Source: DASRYH01 sp035687245 (GTDB lineage Bacteria > Actinomycetota > Coriobacteriia > Anaerosomatales > PHET01). Taken from it: a stretch of DNA of 64,000 nucleotides. Every line of letters starts with the position of its first letter. Positions within the stretch are counted from its first letter, which is position 1. A program made the translations under genes and the position numbers. The stretch lies in NCBI GenBank assembly GCA_035687245.1, contig DASRYH010000063.1, forward strand, positions 31,128 through 95,127, given 5' to 3'. Positions 15,028 through 24,223 of the stretch are shown one piece after another. The notes below the pieces were generated by a model. It saw nothing but the letters and a program-made list of their open reading frames with translations. It did no database searches and was not told where the DNA came from.

Positions 15028-17396
15028 CGAAGACCGCCCTGCAACTCCACGTCACGGGCATCGTCCAGGGCGTGGGCTTTCGCCCCTTCGTCTACAACCT
15101 CGCCGTCGAGCTTGGCCTGCACGGCTGGGTGCTGAACTCCTCCGATGGCGTGCACTGCGTCGTGGAGGGCGACCCCCAAGTCGTCGCGAGCTTCCCGCAG
15201 CTTCTGGAGGAACGTGCGCCGGCGATGTCGGTGATCGAGCACGTGATCGCCGAAGAGGTCGAGACCGAAGACTTCACCGGCTTCGAGATCCGCGAGTCGA
15301 AGGCCGAAGCTGGAGCGATGACGCTCGTCTCGCCCGACATCGCTACCTGCCCGGAGTGCGCGGCCGAGCTCTTCGACGAGAGCGACCGGCGCCACCGCTA
15401 CCCGTTCATCAACTGCACGAACTGCGGGCCGCGCTTCACGATCATCGACGACGTGCCCTACGACCGGCCGATGACCACGATGCGCGACTTCCCGATGTGT
15501 GAGACGTGTGCTGCGGAGTACGCAGACCCGTCCGACAGGCGCTTTCACGCCCAGCCCGACGCCTGCTTCATCTGCGGCCCCCGCCTCTACCTGAACGCCA
15601 AGGACACGCCGCCCGAAGCTGCCGAAGGGTGGCGCTGGTCGCCAGAGGTCGAGGTCTCACCGCGCCCGCACCGCGATCGCGACGCCGAGCGCGTCCGCAG
15701 CGACGCGATCCTCGACGACGTCGCTCGACGCCTGCTCTCGGGCGAGGTCATCGCGATCAAGGGCCTGGGTGGCTTCCACCTCGCGTGCGACGCCACCAGC
15801 GCCGACGCTATCGCCACGCTGCGCGGCCGCAAACACCGCTGGGGCAAGCCGCTCGCGATCATGGTGCCCGACATCGAGACCGCCCGCACCTACTGCGAGG
15901 TGGGCGCGCAAGAGGCCGAGATTCTGTCGGGCACCGTGCGCCCGATCGTTCTGCTGCGTCGTCACGCCACCGAAGGCGCAACCCCGCTTGCGGCGGGACT
16001 CGCCGACGGCCTGGCCGAGATCGGCGTCATGCTCCCCTACACACCACTGCACCACCTGCTGCTTGCGGCGGTCGGCCGGCCGCTGGTGATGACGAGCGGC
16101 AACCTCTCCGACGAGCCCATCGCGACCGGCAACGCCGAAGCACTCGATCGCCTTGCGACCATCGCCGACGCCTTCTTGCTGCACGACCGCGAGATTCACA
16201 GCCGCTATGACGACTCGGTAGTGCGCGTGGTCGACGGCATCTTCGAGCCGGTACGCCGCGCCCGCGGCTACGCGCCCCACCCGATCCCGCTGCCCTTCAC
16301 CACCGACGAGCCGATACTCGCAGCCGGCCCCGAGCAGAAGAACACCTTCTGCCTGCTCACCGGCGACTACGCGTTCGTCTCGCAGCACATCGGCGACCTT
16401 GAGAACGCCGAGACCCTCGCGAGCTACGAGCACACCCTCGAGCTCTACCAGCGCCTCTTCCGCGTCGATCCGCACGTGGTCGCCCACGACCTGCACCCCG
16501 AGTACCTCTCCACCAAGTGGGCGCTCGGCCTCGACCTGCCGAAGGTGGGCGTGCAGCACCACCACGCGCACATTGTGAGCGTGGCCGCCGAACACGGCGT
16601 CTCCGAGCGCGTCGTCGGCTTCTCCTTCGACGGCACCGGCTACGGCGAGGACGGCCGCATCTGGGGCGGCGAGGTGCTGCTCTCCGACTGGGCCAGCTAC
16701 GAGCGCTTCGCACACCTGCGCTACATCCCGATGCCGGGAGGCGCTGCGGCGATTCGGCGGCCTGCGCGCATGGCGGTAGGCGCACTTGTTGAGCTCGGAC
16801 TCTTCGAGCACCCCGGCGCACGCGCCTTGCGTGACCGGCTTGCCGAAGGTGAGGAGCGCACGCTGCTCACCATGATCGAGCGCAGCGTGAACACGCCGCT
16901 CACCAGCTCGATGGGGCGCCTGTTCGACGCAGTGGCGGCCATCTCCGGTGTCGCCGACGACGCGCGCTACGAGGGTGAGGCGGCGATCCTGCTCGAGGCG
17001 TGCGCGGACCGCCTCGCCAGCGGCTCCTACGAGTTCGCGGTCACCGAGCCTGACATCGCGGGCGCCCCGCGTGTCATCGACCCGACTCCCGTGCTCGCCG
17101 CCGTGCTCGACGACGTGTTAGCGGGAATACCCGCCGGGGTAATTTCAATGCGGTTTCATCGAGCCGTTGTGGGGTGTATAGTCACCCTCGGCACAGTCGC
17201 AACGCAGAGGGCCGGCACCCAACACGTAGCGCTCGCTGGTGGTGTCTTCATGAACCGCCTCGTGCTTGGCGAGGCCGTCGCGCAGATCGCTGCGGCGGGG
17301 CTCGTGCCGCTCACCCACGTGAGATTGCCGGTCAACGACGCCGCAGTGTCTTTCGGCCAAGCTGTTGTTGCTTGGGCCCGTCGGCACGAGGTTTGA
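15024..17396 (+). CDS. hypF: Carbamoyltransferase HypF, [NiFe]-hydrogenase maturation, 790 aa
   Basis: Makes the carbamoyl group that becomes the CN ligands of the [NiFe] active site, passing it to HypE. Domains in order: acylphosphatase (about 1-95, GIVQGVGFRPFVYNLA), two zinc fingers (about 105-190; CPECAAEL, CTNCGPRFT, CETCAAEY, CFICGPRL), YrdC-like domain (about 225-400, IKGLGGFHLACDA and SGNLSDEPI) and a Kae1-like domain (about 430-790) with the metal-binding VQHHHAHIVS and FDGTGYGEDG. Length is slightly above average. ATG at 15024 overlaps the upstream stop. It leads a hypF-C-D-E run. Confidence 0.97.
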   Translation: MTKTALQLHVTGIVQGVGFRPFVYNLAVELGLHGWVLNSSDGVHCVVEGDPQVVASFPQLLEERAPAMSVIEHVIAEEVETEDFTGFEIRESKAEAGAMTLVSPDIATCPECAAELFDESDRRHRYPFINCTNCGPRFTIIDDVPYDRPMTTMRDFPMCETCAAEYADPSDRRFHAQPDACFICGPRLYLNAKDTPPEAAEGWRWSPEVEVSPRPHRDRDAERVRSDAILDDVARRLLSGEVIAIKGLGGFHLACDATSADAIATLRGRKHRWGKPLAIMVPDIETARTYCEVGAQEAEILSGTVRPIVLLRRHATEGATPLAAGLADGLAEIGVMLPYTPLHHLLLAAVGRPLVMTSGNLSDEPIATGNAEALDRLATIADAFLLHDREIHSRYDDSVVRVVDGIFEPVRRARGYAPHPIPLPFTTDEPILAAGPEQKNTFCLLTGDYAFVSQHIGDLENAETLASYEHTLELYQRLFRVDPHVVAHDLHPEYLSTKWALGLDLPKVGVQHHHAHIVSVAAEHGVSERVVGFSFDGTGYGEDGRIWGGEVLLSDWASYERFAHLRYIPMPGGAAAIRRPARMAVGALVELGLFEHPGARALRDRLAEGEERTLLTMIERSVNTPLTSSMGRLFDAVAAISGVADDARYEGEAAILLEACADRLASGSYEFAVTEPDIAGAPRVIDPTPVLAAVLDDVLAGIPAGVISMRFHRAVVGCIVTLGTVATQRAGTQHVALAGGVFMNRLVLGEAVAQIAAAGLVPLTHVRLPVNDAAVSFGQAVVAWARRHEV

Positions 17397-17444
17397 TTGT
17401 AGGACGGTTACGTCCCGGCAGACGTTCTAAAGGAGTACAAGCGT

Positions 17445-17696
17445 ATGTGCCTTGCAATCCCCGCCCGTATCGTTGAGCTCGGAGACATTCACATGGCGTC
17501 GGTAGACATCATGGGTGTCAGCCGTACGGTATCGATCGACCTGTGCCCTGAGGCTGTGGTCGGCGATTTCGTGCTTGTCCACGCGGGCTTTGCGCTCCAG
17601 ATCATCGACGAGCAGACCGCGAACGAGACCCTTGATCTGCTCAAGCAGCTGCCCTTCTTCGCTGAAGAAGCAGAGGCCGTCGCCGAAGGAGCTTAA
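17445..17696 (+). CDS. hypC: Hydrogenase maturation chaperone HypC, 83 aa
   Basis: Small chaperone that holds the Fe(CN)2CO precursor with HypD and delivers it to the hydrogenase large subunit. MCLAIPARIV gives the essential Cys2, and the beta-barrel core ends GDFVLVHAGFALQIID as usual. A strong AAAGGAG site precedes the ATG. It is 48 bases after hypF and 4 bases before hypD. Confidence 0.97.
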   Translation: MCLAIPARIVELGDIHMASVDIMGVSRTVSIDLCPEAVVGDFVLVHAGFALQIIDEQTANETLDLLKQLPFFAEEAEAVAEGA

Positions 17697-17700
17697 GGCC

Positions 17701-18801
17701 ATGGATCTCTCCGGCTTCCGCGACCCCGAGCTCGCTCGGGGCCTGATCGACGCTATCCACGGCTCAGATCCCGGGCGTCCGATCAAGCTCATGGAGGTGT
17801 GCGGCACGCACACCGTCTCTATCGCGAAGAACGGTCTGCGCGGTGTCATGCCTGAGTGGCTGACCCTGCTCTCCGGCCCCGGCTGTCCGGTCTGCGTCAC
17901 GGCTAACCACGATATCGACACCGCAATCGCCATCTCGCAGGTCCCTGACGTCATCGTCACCACCTTCGGCGACATGATGAAGGTGCCCGGCAGCTACTCC
18001 TCGCTGACGCGCGAGAAGTCCGAGGGTCGCGACATCCGCATCGTCTACTCGCCGCTCGACGCACTCGAACTTGCTAAGCGCGAGCCCGACAAGCAGGTCG
18101 TCTTTATTGCAGTGGGTTTTGAGACCACCGTTCCTTTGATCGCCGCCTCCATCATGCGTGCTCAGGAAGCCGGCATCGAGAACTTCAGCATCTACTGCTC
18201 TCACAAGACCGTGCCCGCCGCATTGGGCGCGCTCGTCAACGACCCCGAGGTCAAGGTGGACGCCTTCATCCTTCCGGGTCACGTCTCCACCATCATCGGC
18301 ATGGAGCCTTACCGCTTCCTTGCCGAGGAGTATCACGTTCCGGGTGTCATCGCCGGCTTCGAGCCGATCGACATGCTCCAGGGCATCTGGATGCTCGTGA
18401 AGCAGCTCAAGGAAGGCCGCGCCGAGATCGAGATCGCCTACATGCGCGGCGTCGAGCCGCAGGGCAATCCGACCGCGCTCGCCATGGTCGAGAAGGTCTT
18501 CGAGCCTGTAGACGCAGACTGGCGCGGTATCGGCGTCATCCCCGGCACCGGCCTCGCCCTGCGCGAGGAGTACGCGGCTTGGGACGCATCCAAGCGCTTC
18601 GACCTCGAGATCCCCGAGCCCAAGGAGATCAAGGGCTGCCAGTGCGGCGACGTCCTTCGCGGGATCGTGCTCCCCTTCCAGTGCAAGCTCTTCGGCCGCG
18701 GGTGCACGCCTGAGCACCCCATCGGTCCGTGCATGGTCTCTTCGGAGGGCAGCTGCGCGGCGTACTATCGCTACACGGACTACGGCAGGGAAGAAGCCTA
18801 G
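17701..18801 (+). CDS. hypD: Hydrogenase maturation protein HypD, 366 aa
   Basis: Fe-S protein on which the Fe(CN)2CO unit is assembled together with HypC and HypE. Conserved motifs are MEVCGTHT, SGPGCPVCVT, and the C-terminal cysteine region GCQCGDVL, FQCKLFGRGCTPEHPIGPC and SSEGSCAAYY that binds the [4Fe-4S] cluster. ATG at 17701 is chosen because it aligns with the family N terminus and follows GAAGGAG inside the end of hypC; 4 bases separate the genes. Confidence 0.97.
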   Translation: MDLSGFRDPELARGLIDAIHGSDPGRPIKLMEVCGTHTVSIAKNGLRGVMPEWLTLLSGPGCPVCVTANHDIDTAIAISQVPDVIVTTFGDMMKVPGSYSSLTREKSEGRDIRIVYSPLDALELAKREPDKQVVFIAVGFETTVPLIAASIMRAQEAGIENFSIYCSHKTVPAALGALVNDPEVKVDAFILPGHVSTIIGMEPYRFLAEEYHVPGVIAGFEPIDMLQGIWMLVKQLKEGRAEIEIAYMRGVEPQGNPTALAMVEKVFEPVDADWRGIGVIPGTGLALREEYAAWDASKRFDLEIPEPKEIKGCQCGDVLRGIVLPFQCKLFGRGCTPEHPIGPCMVSSEGSCAAYYRYTDYGREEA

Positions 18802-18851
18802 CCACACTTCGGCAGGCGGAAAACAAACGACACTACAGGGGAAGGTCGCCA

Positions 18852-19862
18852 ATGCGCTCCGATCGCATCCTGCTCGCTCACGGCTCCGGCGGAACGATGA
18901 TGCGCGAACTCATCGACGAGGTCTTCGTCACCGAGTTCCACGAGGATGCCCTGAAGCGCCTCGACGATGCGGCTTCGCTGCCGTTCCCGGGCGATCGCAT
19001 CGCGTTTTCCACCGACACCTACGTCGTGACCCCGCAGTTCTTCCCTGGCGGCGACATCGGGCGCCTCGCGATCTGCGGCACCGTTAACGACGTCGCCACC
19101 AGCGGCGCGACCCCGCTCTACATCTCTGTGGGCTTCATCCTCGAAGAAGGCTTCCTCGTCGAAGACCTGCGCACGATCCTTCACTCGATGCGCGCCATGG
19201 CCGAAGAGGCCAACGTGCACATCGTCACGGGTGACACGAAGGTCGTGGGCAAGGGCAGCTGCGACGGCATCTTCATCAACACCGCCGGTGTAGGTGTACT
19301 CGCCGAAGGCGTGGACCTGTCCGGCTCGTATGCCAAGCCTGGCGACAAGGTGCTGCTATCCGGCAGCCTCGGCGACCACGGCATCGCGATCGTCTCGATC
19401 CGCGAGGGCCTCGAGTTCTCCACCGACATCGAGACCGATGCAGCTCCTCTCAACAAGCTCGTCGCCAACGTACTCGCCGCCGCGCCCAACACGCGCTGCT
19501 TCCGAGATCCCACCCGTGGTGGGCTCGCCTCGACCTTGAACGAAATCGCGGATGCCTCAGGCGTCTCGATCACCGTCCAAGAGACCAGTGTGCCGGTGAA
19601 GCCGCAGGTAAGGGGCGCTTCCGAGATGCTGGGCTACGACGTCTTCCAGGTCGCGAACGAGGGCAAGATGTGCGCGATCGTGCCCGCCGAAGAAGCCGAG
19701 GCCGCACTCGCCGCGATGAAGGCGTCGCCCTACGGCGAAGAGGCCGCAATCGTAGGCGAAGTTGCCGAAGGTCCGTCGGGCAAGGTCTACGTCAAGACCG
19801 CGTTCGGCGCGACGCGCATCATGGACATGCTCGTGGGCGAGCAGCTCCCGCGCATCTGCTAG
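18852..19862 (+). CDS. hypE: Hydrogenase maturation protein HypE, 336 aa
   Basis: PurM-like ATPase that dehydrates the carbamoyl group on its C-terminal Cys to a thiocyanate, source of the CN ligands. N-terminal LLAHGSGGTMMREL, ATP-site STDTYVV and GDIGRLAICGTVNDVA are typical. The protein ends LPRIC, exactly the essential C-terminal Cys motif. ATG at 18852 gives the family length; AGGGGAAGG precedes it. It ends the hyp run; hypA and hypB are not in the window. Confidence 0.97.
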   Translation: MRSDRILLAHGSGGTMMRELIDEVFVTEFHEDALKRLDDAASLPFPGDRIAFSTDTYVVTPQFFPGGDIGRLAICGTVNDVATSGATPLYISVGFILEEGFLVEDLRTILHSMRAMAEEANVHIVTGDTKVVGKGSCDGIFINTAGVGVLAEGVDLSGSYAKPGDKVLLSGSLGDHGIAIVSIREGLEFSTDIETDAAPLNKLVANVLAAAPNTRCFRDPTRGGLASTLNEIADASGVSITVQETSVPVKPQVRGASEMLGYDVFQVANEGKMCAIVPAEEAEAALAAMKASPYGEEAAIVGEVAEGPSGKVYVKTAFGATRIMDMLVGEQLPRIC

Positions 19863-19871
19863 CGCGACCGG

Positions 19872-20534
19872 CTACTCGCGGCCGAAGGACTCCAGCAGCT
19901 TGTCGAGCGTGGTCTCAGCCAGCGAGCTGAGGCAGACGTCGGCTGCGCTGAAGTCCATACCCTCCGTATAGCTGCCGGGCACCGCGACGGTGTGCATCCC
20001 TGCGCGCACGGCAGCCGTCAGCCCCGGGCCGGAGTCCTCGAGCGCGATCGCTTCGGCGCCAGAGACTCCCAAGCGGCGCATCGCCTCGAGGTAGAGCGAC
20101 GGGTCGGGCTTGGAGCGCGCGGTGGCCTCTTTGGTGACGACCGCCGAGAAGTACTCAGCAAGTCCGAGGCGGCTCAAGTGGCGGCTCACCCACCACTCGC
20201 TCGAGCTCGATGCGATAGCAAGGCCCAGGCCGCGCTCGTGCGCGTCTTCGATGAGCGGCTGCACGCCGGGCAGCACCGGCAGCTCGTCGGCGATCTCGAA
20301 GGAGCGCTCGCGGCGGGGCTGCTCGTAGGTATCGAGCGGGAACTCCTTGCCGGTGAGCCGCTCGAGTTCGCGCCAGAGCACGTCGTCGTTCTCGCGCGTG
20401 CCCACCATCGTGCGCCACAGCTCGACCGGGAAGTCGAAGCCTTCGGCAGCAAACATGTCGGCATAGCTGCCAGCGACGGCGACTTCAGAGTCCATGATGA
20501 GACCATCGAAGTCGAAGACGAGCGCTCGAATCAT
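19872..20534 (-). CDS. HAD-family phosphatase (beta-phosphoglucomutase/phosphoglycolate phosphatase type), 220 aa
   Basis: Soluble HAD hydrolase. Motif I is FDFDGLIMDSE (nucleophile Asp in DxDGxxxDS), motif II ASSSS, the conserved Lys lies in RSKPDPSLY and motif IV acidic residues in ALEDSGPG. The helical cap between motifs I and II marks subclass I. The exact substrate (sugar phosphate or phosphoglycolate) cannot be read. It is convergent with hypE with a 9-base gap. ATG at 20534 follows GAAAGG. Confidence 0.88.
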   Translation of the reverse strand: MIRALVFDFDGLIMDSEVAVAGSYADMFAAEGFDFPVELWRTMVGTRENDDVLWRELERLTGKEFPLDTYEQPRRERSFEIADELPVLPGVQPLIEDAHERGLGLAIASSSSEWWVSRHLSRLGLAEYFSAVVTKEATARSKPDPSLYLEAMRRLGVSGAEAIALEDSGPGLTAAVRAGMHTVAVPGSYTEGMDFSAADVCLSSLAETTLDKLLESFGRE

Positions 20535-20597
20535 CTTGGCGAGGGCCTTTCGGCAGGTCGGACGGGCTGTACGGCTACAGCTTACCTTCGATTCCGA

Positions 20598-20603
20598 TAG
20601 ACT
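20598..20603 (+). promoter_or_regulatory. -10 element TAGACT, probable leaderless start
   Basis: TAGACT ends 7 bases before the ATG at 20611 and no ribosome binding site precedes the ATG, consistent with a leaderless transcript. Confidence 0.5.
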
Positions 20604-20610
20604 GCCCCCT

Positions 20611-21633
20611 ATGACTTCTCCCGCTTCCGACACGCGTGCGTCCCGGCTCTCAGGTATCGCACGCATCGCGCTCGCAGGGCTCATCTGGGGCTCGATGCCG
20701 CTCTTCCTGCGCTCTGCCGACGGCGCGTCGGTCATCAAGGTCTTCTTCCGAGTGGGCGGCGCCGCAGTCGTGATCGGCGTGTGGCTCGCGGTCTCGGGGC
20801 GCTGGCGGGAGCTCACTACGCTGCCCGCGCGCAAGTGGTGGCAGCTCGCGAGCCAGGGCCTGGTGCTCACCGCGAACTGGCTGCTCTTCCTCACCGCGCT
20901 CGACATGACCTCGGTGGCTACCGCCGAGCTGATGGCGTATAGCGCACCCGTGCTGGTGGCCGTACTCGCACCTGCGGTCACAGGCGAGCGCTTCGACCGT
21001 CGAGTCGTGCTGCCGCTCGCGCTGTCGTTGGGCGGCATCGTGGTGATTCTCGCGCCACAGGGCCTCTCGCTCGGCTCCGGCCGTCAGCTGTTGGGCGCCG
21101 GGCTCGCTCTGGCTTCGGCAGCTACCTACGCCACGCTGCTACTGCGCTCGAAGAAGATACTGGCGGGCGTAACGAGCGGCGCGCTGATGATCGTCGAGTA
21201 CACGCTGGCTACGCTCGTGCTTTCGCCCTTCGTCATATGGCAGTACGCGCACGGCAACGGCCCGAGCACGCCGGTGGCCTACGCCTCTCTCATCACGGTG
21301 GGCATCGTGCACACAGCCATCGCCGGCTTCATCTTCCTCGGCGGCATGCGACGCGTGCGCACCGACCGGGTCGCGGTGCTCACCTACGTCGAGCCGGTGA
21401 GCGCGATCTTCTTCGCCGCGATCTTTCTTGCCGAACCGCTCTCACTGCCCACGGTCGTCGGCGCGCTCATGGTCGTGACCGGTGGCGTGATCGTCGCTCG
21501 GATAGACACTGACGCAGGCGTCATGCCGGTGCCCATCGAGGCCCCTTCGGCAGAACCAGCAATCGATTCCGTGTGCGAGGAACCCGACGCTTGGGCATAC
21601 TCCGACGAGACGACTTCTGGGGAGGAGCTCTAA
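20611..21633 (+). CDS. EamA/DMT-family permease, 340 aa
   Basis: Ten-helix membrane transporter of the drug/metabolite superfamily, with two EamA repeats. First-repeat helix ALAGLIWGSMPLFL and second-repeat helices including ALASAATYATLLLRS and VGIVHTAIAGFIFLGGMRR, then TYVEPVSAIFFAAIFLAEPL, are the usual signatures. A charged cytoplasmic tail of about 45 residues follows. The substrate is unknown. It is followed after 3 bases by the isomerase gene, so the two are probably cotranscribed. Confidence 0.88.
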   Translation: MTSPASDTRASRLSGIARIALAGLIWGSMPLFLRSADGASVIKVFFRVGGAAVVIGVWLAVSGRWRELTTLPARKWWQLASQGLVLTANWLLFLTALDMTSVATAELMAYSAPVLVAVLAPAVTGERFDRRVVLPLALSLGGIVVILAPQGLSLGSGRQLLGAGLALASAATYATLLLRSKKILAGVTSGALMIVEYTLATLVLSPFVIWQYAHGNGPSTPVAYASLITVGIVHTAIAGFIFLGGMRRVRTDRVAVLTYVEPVSAIFFAAIFLAEPLSLPTVVGALMVVTGGVIVARIDTDAGVMPVPIEAPSAEPAIDSVCEEPDAWAYSDETTSGEEL

Positions 21634-21636
21634 GGT

Positions 21637-23307
21637 ATGCCCGCACGAGACCGGCTCACGGATGCAGACGCCATAGCCCGCCTGAGGGCCAAAGACGCCA
21701 CGCTCTTCGCTGAGGACGCCGCTGGGCGCGACGAGATCGCTCAGCGCCTCGGCTGGGTCGACCTCGCATCCTCCCCCGTCGCCGTCGGGCTTGCCGCAAG
21801 CGCGAAGTCGCTGGCCAAGGAGGCTCGCTCGCAAGGCATCACCGACGTCGTGCTGCTGGGAATGGGCGGCTCGAGCCTCGCCGCGCTCGTGATGGACGAG
21901 GTCCTTGCTGCCGAAAGCTGCGGCGCTCGCCTTCACGTGCTCGATACGGTCTCGCCCGTCACTATCGCCCGCGCGCTGGAGGAGACGAACCCCGCCACGA
22001 CGCTGCATCTGGTTTCGAGCAAGTCGGGCACGACGATTGAGACGACCACCCTCTACGCCATCTTCCGCGAGCGCGCCGACCGCGTCTTGGGCGCCGGCGT
22101 CGCCGGTTCGCGCTTCATCGCCATCACCGACCCTGACACGCCTCTCGCGCACTTCGCTGCCGAAGCGAACTTCCGGGCGCTCGTCTTGGCGCCTGCGAAC
22201 GTGGGCGGGCGTTTCTCGGCGCTCACCGCCTTCGGCATCCTGCCCGCAGCGCTCGCTGGCGCCGACATCGACCTCATCTTCGAGCGTGCTGCGGCCGCTG
22301 AGACCGCGTGCTCCGCGCCCGCCGACGAGAACCCCGCCGTCGAGCTCGCAGCCTTCATCGAGGACTCGCGCGAGGCCGGTGCCGACAAGCTCACCCTCGT
22401 CGCGCCCAAGGAGCTGCGCGCACTCGGTCTGTGGATCGAGCAGCTGGTGGCCGAGTCTCTGGGCAAGGTCGGCCAGGGCGTAGTGCCGGTCGTGGAGCTT
22501 GCTGAGGAGCCTGCGGGCCTCGGTCCCGACCGCGCGATCGTGGTAGTGCGCATGAGTGGTGACGCAAGACTCGCCGAATGGGCCGCCGCGCAACGGGGCC
22601 GCTTCGGCGTCTTTGAGATCGTGCTCGACGATGCCTACGACATCGCAGAGGAGTTCGTGGTCTGGGAGCACGCGGTCGCGCTCGTGGGCTCGCTCATGGG
22701 CGTGAACCCCTTCGACCAGCCAAACGTCGCCGAAGCCAAAGACGCCACGCTCGTGGTGCTTGAGAGTGCTGCCGAAGTGCCTTCGGCAACTGTGGCCTTC
22801 GACGGAATCCACGTCACCTTCGCGGGAGCGTTGCCCGAACCGACGCATCAGGAGCGCAGCATCGCGACGGCCCTGGGCCATGCAATCGCCTCGCTTGGCG
22901 CGGGCGACTACATCGCGCTGCTCGCCTACCTGCCAAACGACGACCAGCTGCTGGAGCCGCTCACCTCGGCCGTGCCGGCAGTTGCGTCTGCGACCGGTGC
23001 CGCCTTCTGCTTCGAACTCGGCCCGCGCTACCTGCACTCCACGGGACAGCTCCACAAGGGCGGCCCGGACAACGGCGTCTTCGTGCTGGTAACCAATCGC
23101 GACGCTGTCGACCTCGAGGTGCCCGGCCACGCGTGGAGCCTCAAGACACTGCACCGCGCGCAAGCGCTAGGCGATCTCGCGGCGCTGATCGGCCACGATC
23201 GCAGGGTGCTGTGGCTCGATCTCCCCGACGCGAGCGAGGCGAGCGTGCGCAGGCTCGCCGAGGCGCTGCTCGACGGCGCCGGCGTGGTTCACGAGCCGCT
23301 GAGCTAG
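21637..23307 (+). CDS. pgi: Glucose-6-phosphate isomerase, 556 aa
   Basis: Cytosolic isomerase between glucose-6-phosphate and fructose-6-phosphate. Two SIS folds: GMGGSSLAALVMDE and SSKSGTTIETTTLY bind the sugar phosphate; ANVGGRFSALTAFG is the PGI signature region. It resembles the divergent PGI half found fused to transaldolase in other bacteria, but here stands alone without a transaldolase domain. The C terminus is alanine-rich and less conserved. ATG at 21637 follows GGAGGAG located in the end of the permease gene. Confidence 0.88.
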   Translation: MPARDRLTDADAIARLRAKDATLFAEDAAGRDEIAQRLGWVDLASSPVAVGLAASAKSLAKEARSQGITDVVLLGMGGSSLAALVMDEVLAAESCGARLHVLDTVSPVTIARALEETNPATTLHLVSSKSGTTIETTTLYAIFRERADRVLGAGVAGSRFIAITDPDTPLAHFAAEANFRALVLAPANVGGRFSALTAFGILPAALAGADIDLIFERAAAAETACSAPADENPAVELAAFIEDSREAGADKLTLVAPKELRALGLWIEQLVAESLGKVGQGVVPVVELAEEPAGLGPDRAIVVVRMSGDARLAEWAAAQRGRFGVFEIVLDDAYDIAEEFVVWEHAVALVGSLMGVNPFDQPNVAEAKDATLVVLESAAEVPSATVAFDGIHVTFAGALPEPTHQERSIATALGHAIASLGAGDYIALLAYLPNDDQLLEPLTSAVPAVASATGAAFCFELGPRYLHSTGQLHKGGPDNGVFVLVTNRDAVDLEVPGHAWSLKTLHRAQALGDLAALIGHDRRVLWLDLPDASEASVRRLAEALLDGAGVVHEPLS

Positions 23308-23317
23308 ACCTGCGCTG

Positions 23318-23722
23318 TCAGCCGGTGGTTGGGAGCGGTGACCACAGCCGCCAGGCGAAGAACGCAATCCCGATGACGCCTACGACGGTCAGTACGATCT
23401 TGCCTTTGAGCGAGAACGACTTCATCCGCCACAGCAGGAAGAACGCCGCCGGGAAGAAGATGAAGTACAAGAGCAAGACGACGAGCAGCCGAGTCTCCGA
23501 CGTTGACTCTTGGATGATTCCAGCGTTCAGTCCGTGCGGGCCATCGTCATCTGACTTGCGGAGGTTGAAGCCCTTCTCGCCCAAGAACCCCGGGGGCACG
23601 TTCGGAGGCAGCTCGGGCGTTCCGCGCTCCTGCTCCTGACGCGCACGGTGTTCGGCCCACTGCCCCTGATCTTGCTCCTGCCAAGCGGCCTGCGGGTCAT
23701 CCGGGATCTCGCTTGGGCTCAC
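23318..23722 (-). CDS. Small two-helix membrane protein, 134 aa
   Basis: Family not recognised. The first 75 residues are hydrophilic and Gln/Pro-rich, then two hydrophobic helices (VVLLLYFIFFPAAFFLLW and IVLTVVGVIGIAFFAW) are joined by a short basic loop. The GTG start at 23722 overlaps the stop of the phosphoesterase gene (GTGA), so it is cotranslated with it. The arrangement LytTR regulator, phosphoesterase, membrane protein forms one minus-strand unit. No function is proposed. Confidence 0.75.
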   Translation of the reverse strand: MSPSEIPDDPQAAWQEQDQGQWAEHRARQEQERGTPELPPNVPPGFLGEKGFNLRKSDDDGPHGLNAGIIQESTSETRLLVVLLLYFIFFPAAFFLLWRMKSFSLKGKIVLTVVGVIGIAFFAWRLWSPLPTTG

Positions 23723-24222
23723 GCAGTATCTCCTGCCTCAGACAGCGCGACGATGCGCGCTGTGAATTCGCCGTCTTGAATCTCGAGTATGGCGACGCTG
23801 CGTCCGATTGGCGAGCGCCGCGCTTGGGATGCCGAGCCCGGGTTCACCCAGAGCACGCCGCCCACTGAGTCGATGAGCGGCATGTGCGAGTGGCCGAAGA
23901 CGACAGCCCTCACACCCGCCGGCACATTAGGCAACTCGCGGCGGATGTGGACGGCGCCGATGCCGACTCCACCCACGTCGATGCGAGCGTAGTCATGCAG
24001 ATCGAAGCCGGGGATGCCGCCGTGGTCGCAGTTGCCGAGCACGGCCGTGACCGGCGCAATCTGCTCGAGCTCGTAGATGACGTGGTCGGCACCGATGTCG
24101 CCGGCATGCACGATGCGCTCGACGCCCGCGAAGACGCTCGCGACACGCGGGTCCAGGCGGCCGTGAGTATCGGAGATGAGGCCGACGAGGTGCCGGCCGC
24201 CGGTGTGACGTGCGAGCGACAT
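23719..24222 (-). CDS. YfcE/MJ0936-type metallophosphoesterase, 167 aa
   Basis: Calcineurin-like phosphodiesterase with a two-metal site: GLISDTHGRLD (DxH), VHAGDIG (GDxx), VLGNCDH (GNCD instead of the usual GNHD) and VFGHSHMP (GHSH), followed by NPGSAS. These proteins hydrolyse phosphodiesters; the physiological substrate is unknown. The ATG at 24222 comes directly after the LytTR regulator stop, and the stop overlaps the next gene. Confidence 0.88.
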   Translation of the reverse strand: MSLARHTGGRHLVGLISDTHGRLDPRVASVFAGVERIVHAGDIGADHVIYELEQIAPVTAVLGNCDHGGIPGFDLHDYARIDVGGVGIGAVHIRRELPNVPAGVRAVVFGHSHMPLIDSVGGVLWVNPGSASQARRSPIGRSVAILEIQDGEFTARIVALSEAGDTA

Positions 24223-24223
24223 G

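Noticed and set aside
21442..23163. 573-codon frame antisense to pgi
   Set aside because: Shadow of the isomerase gene, Arg/His/Val-rich without motifs.
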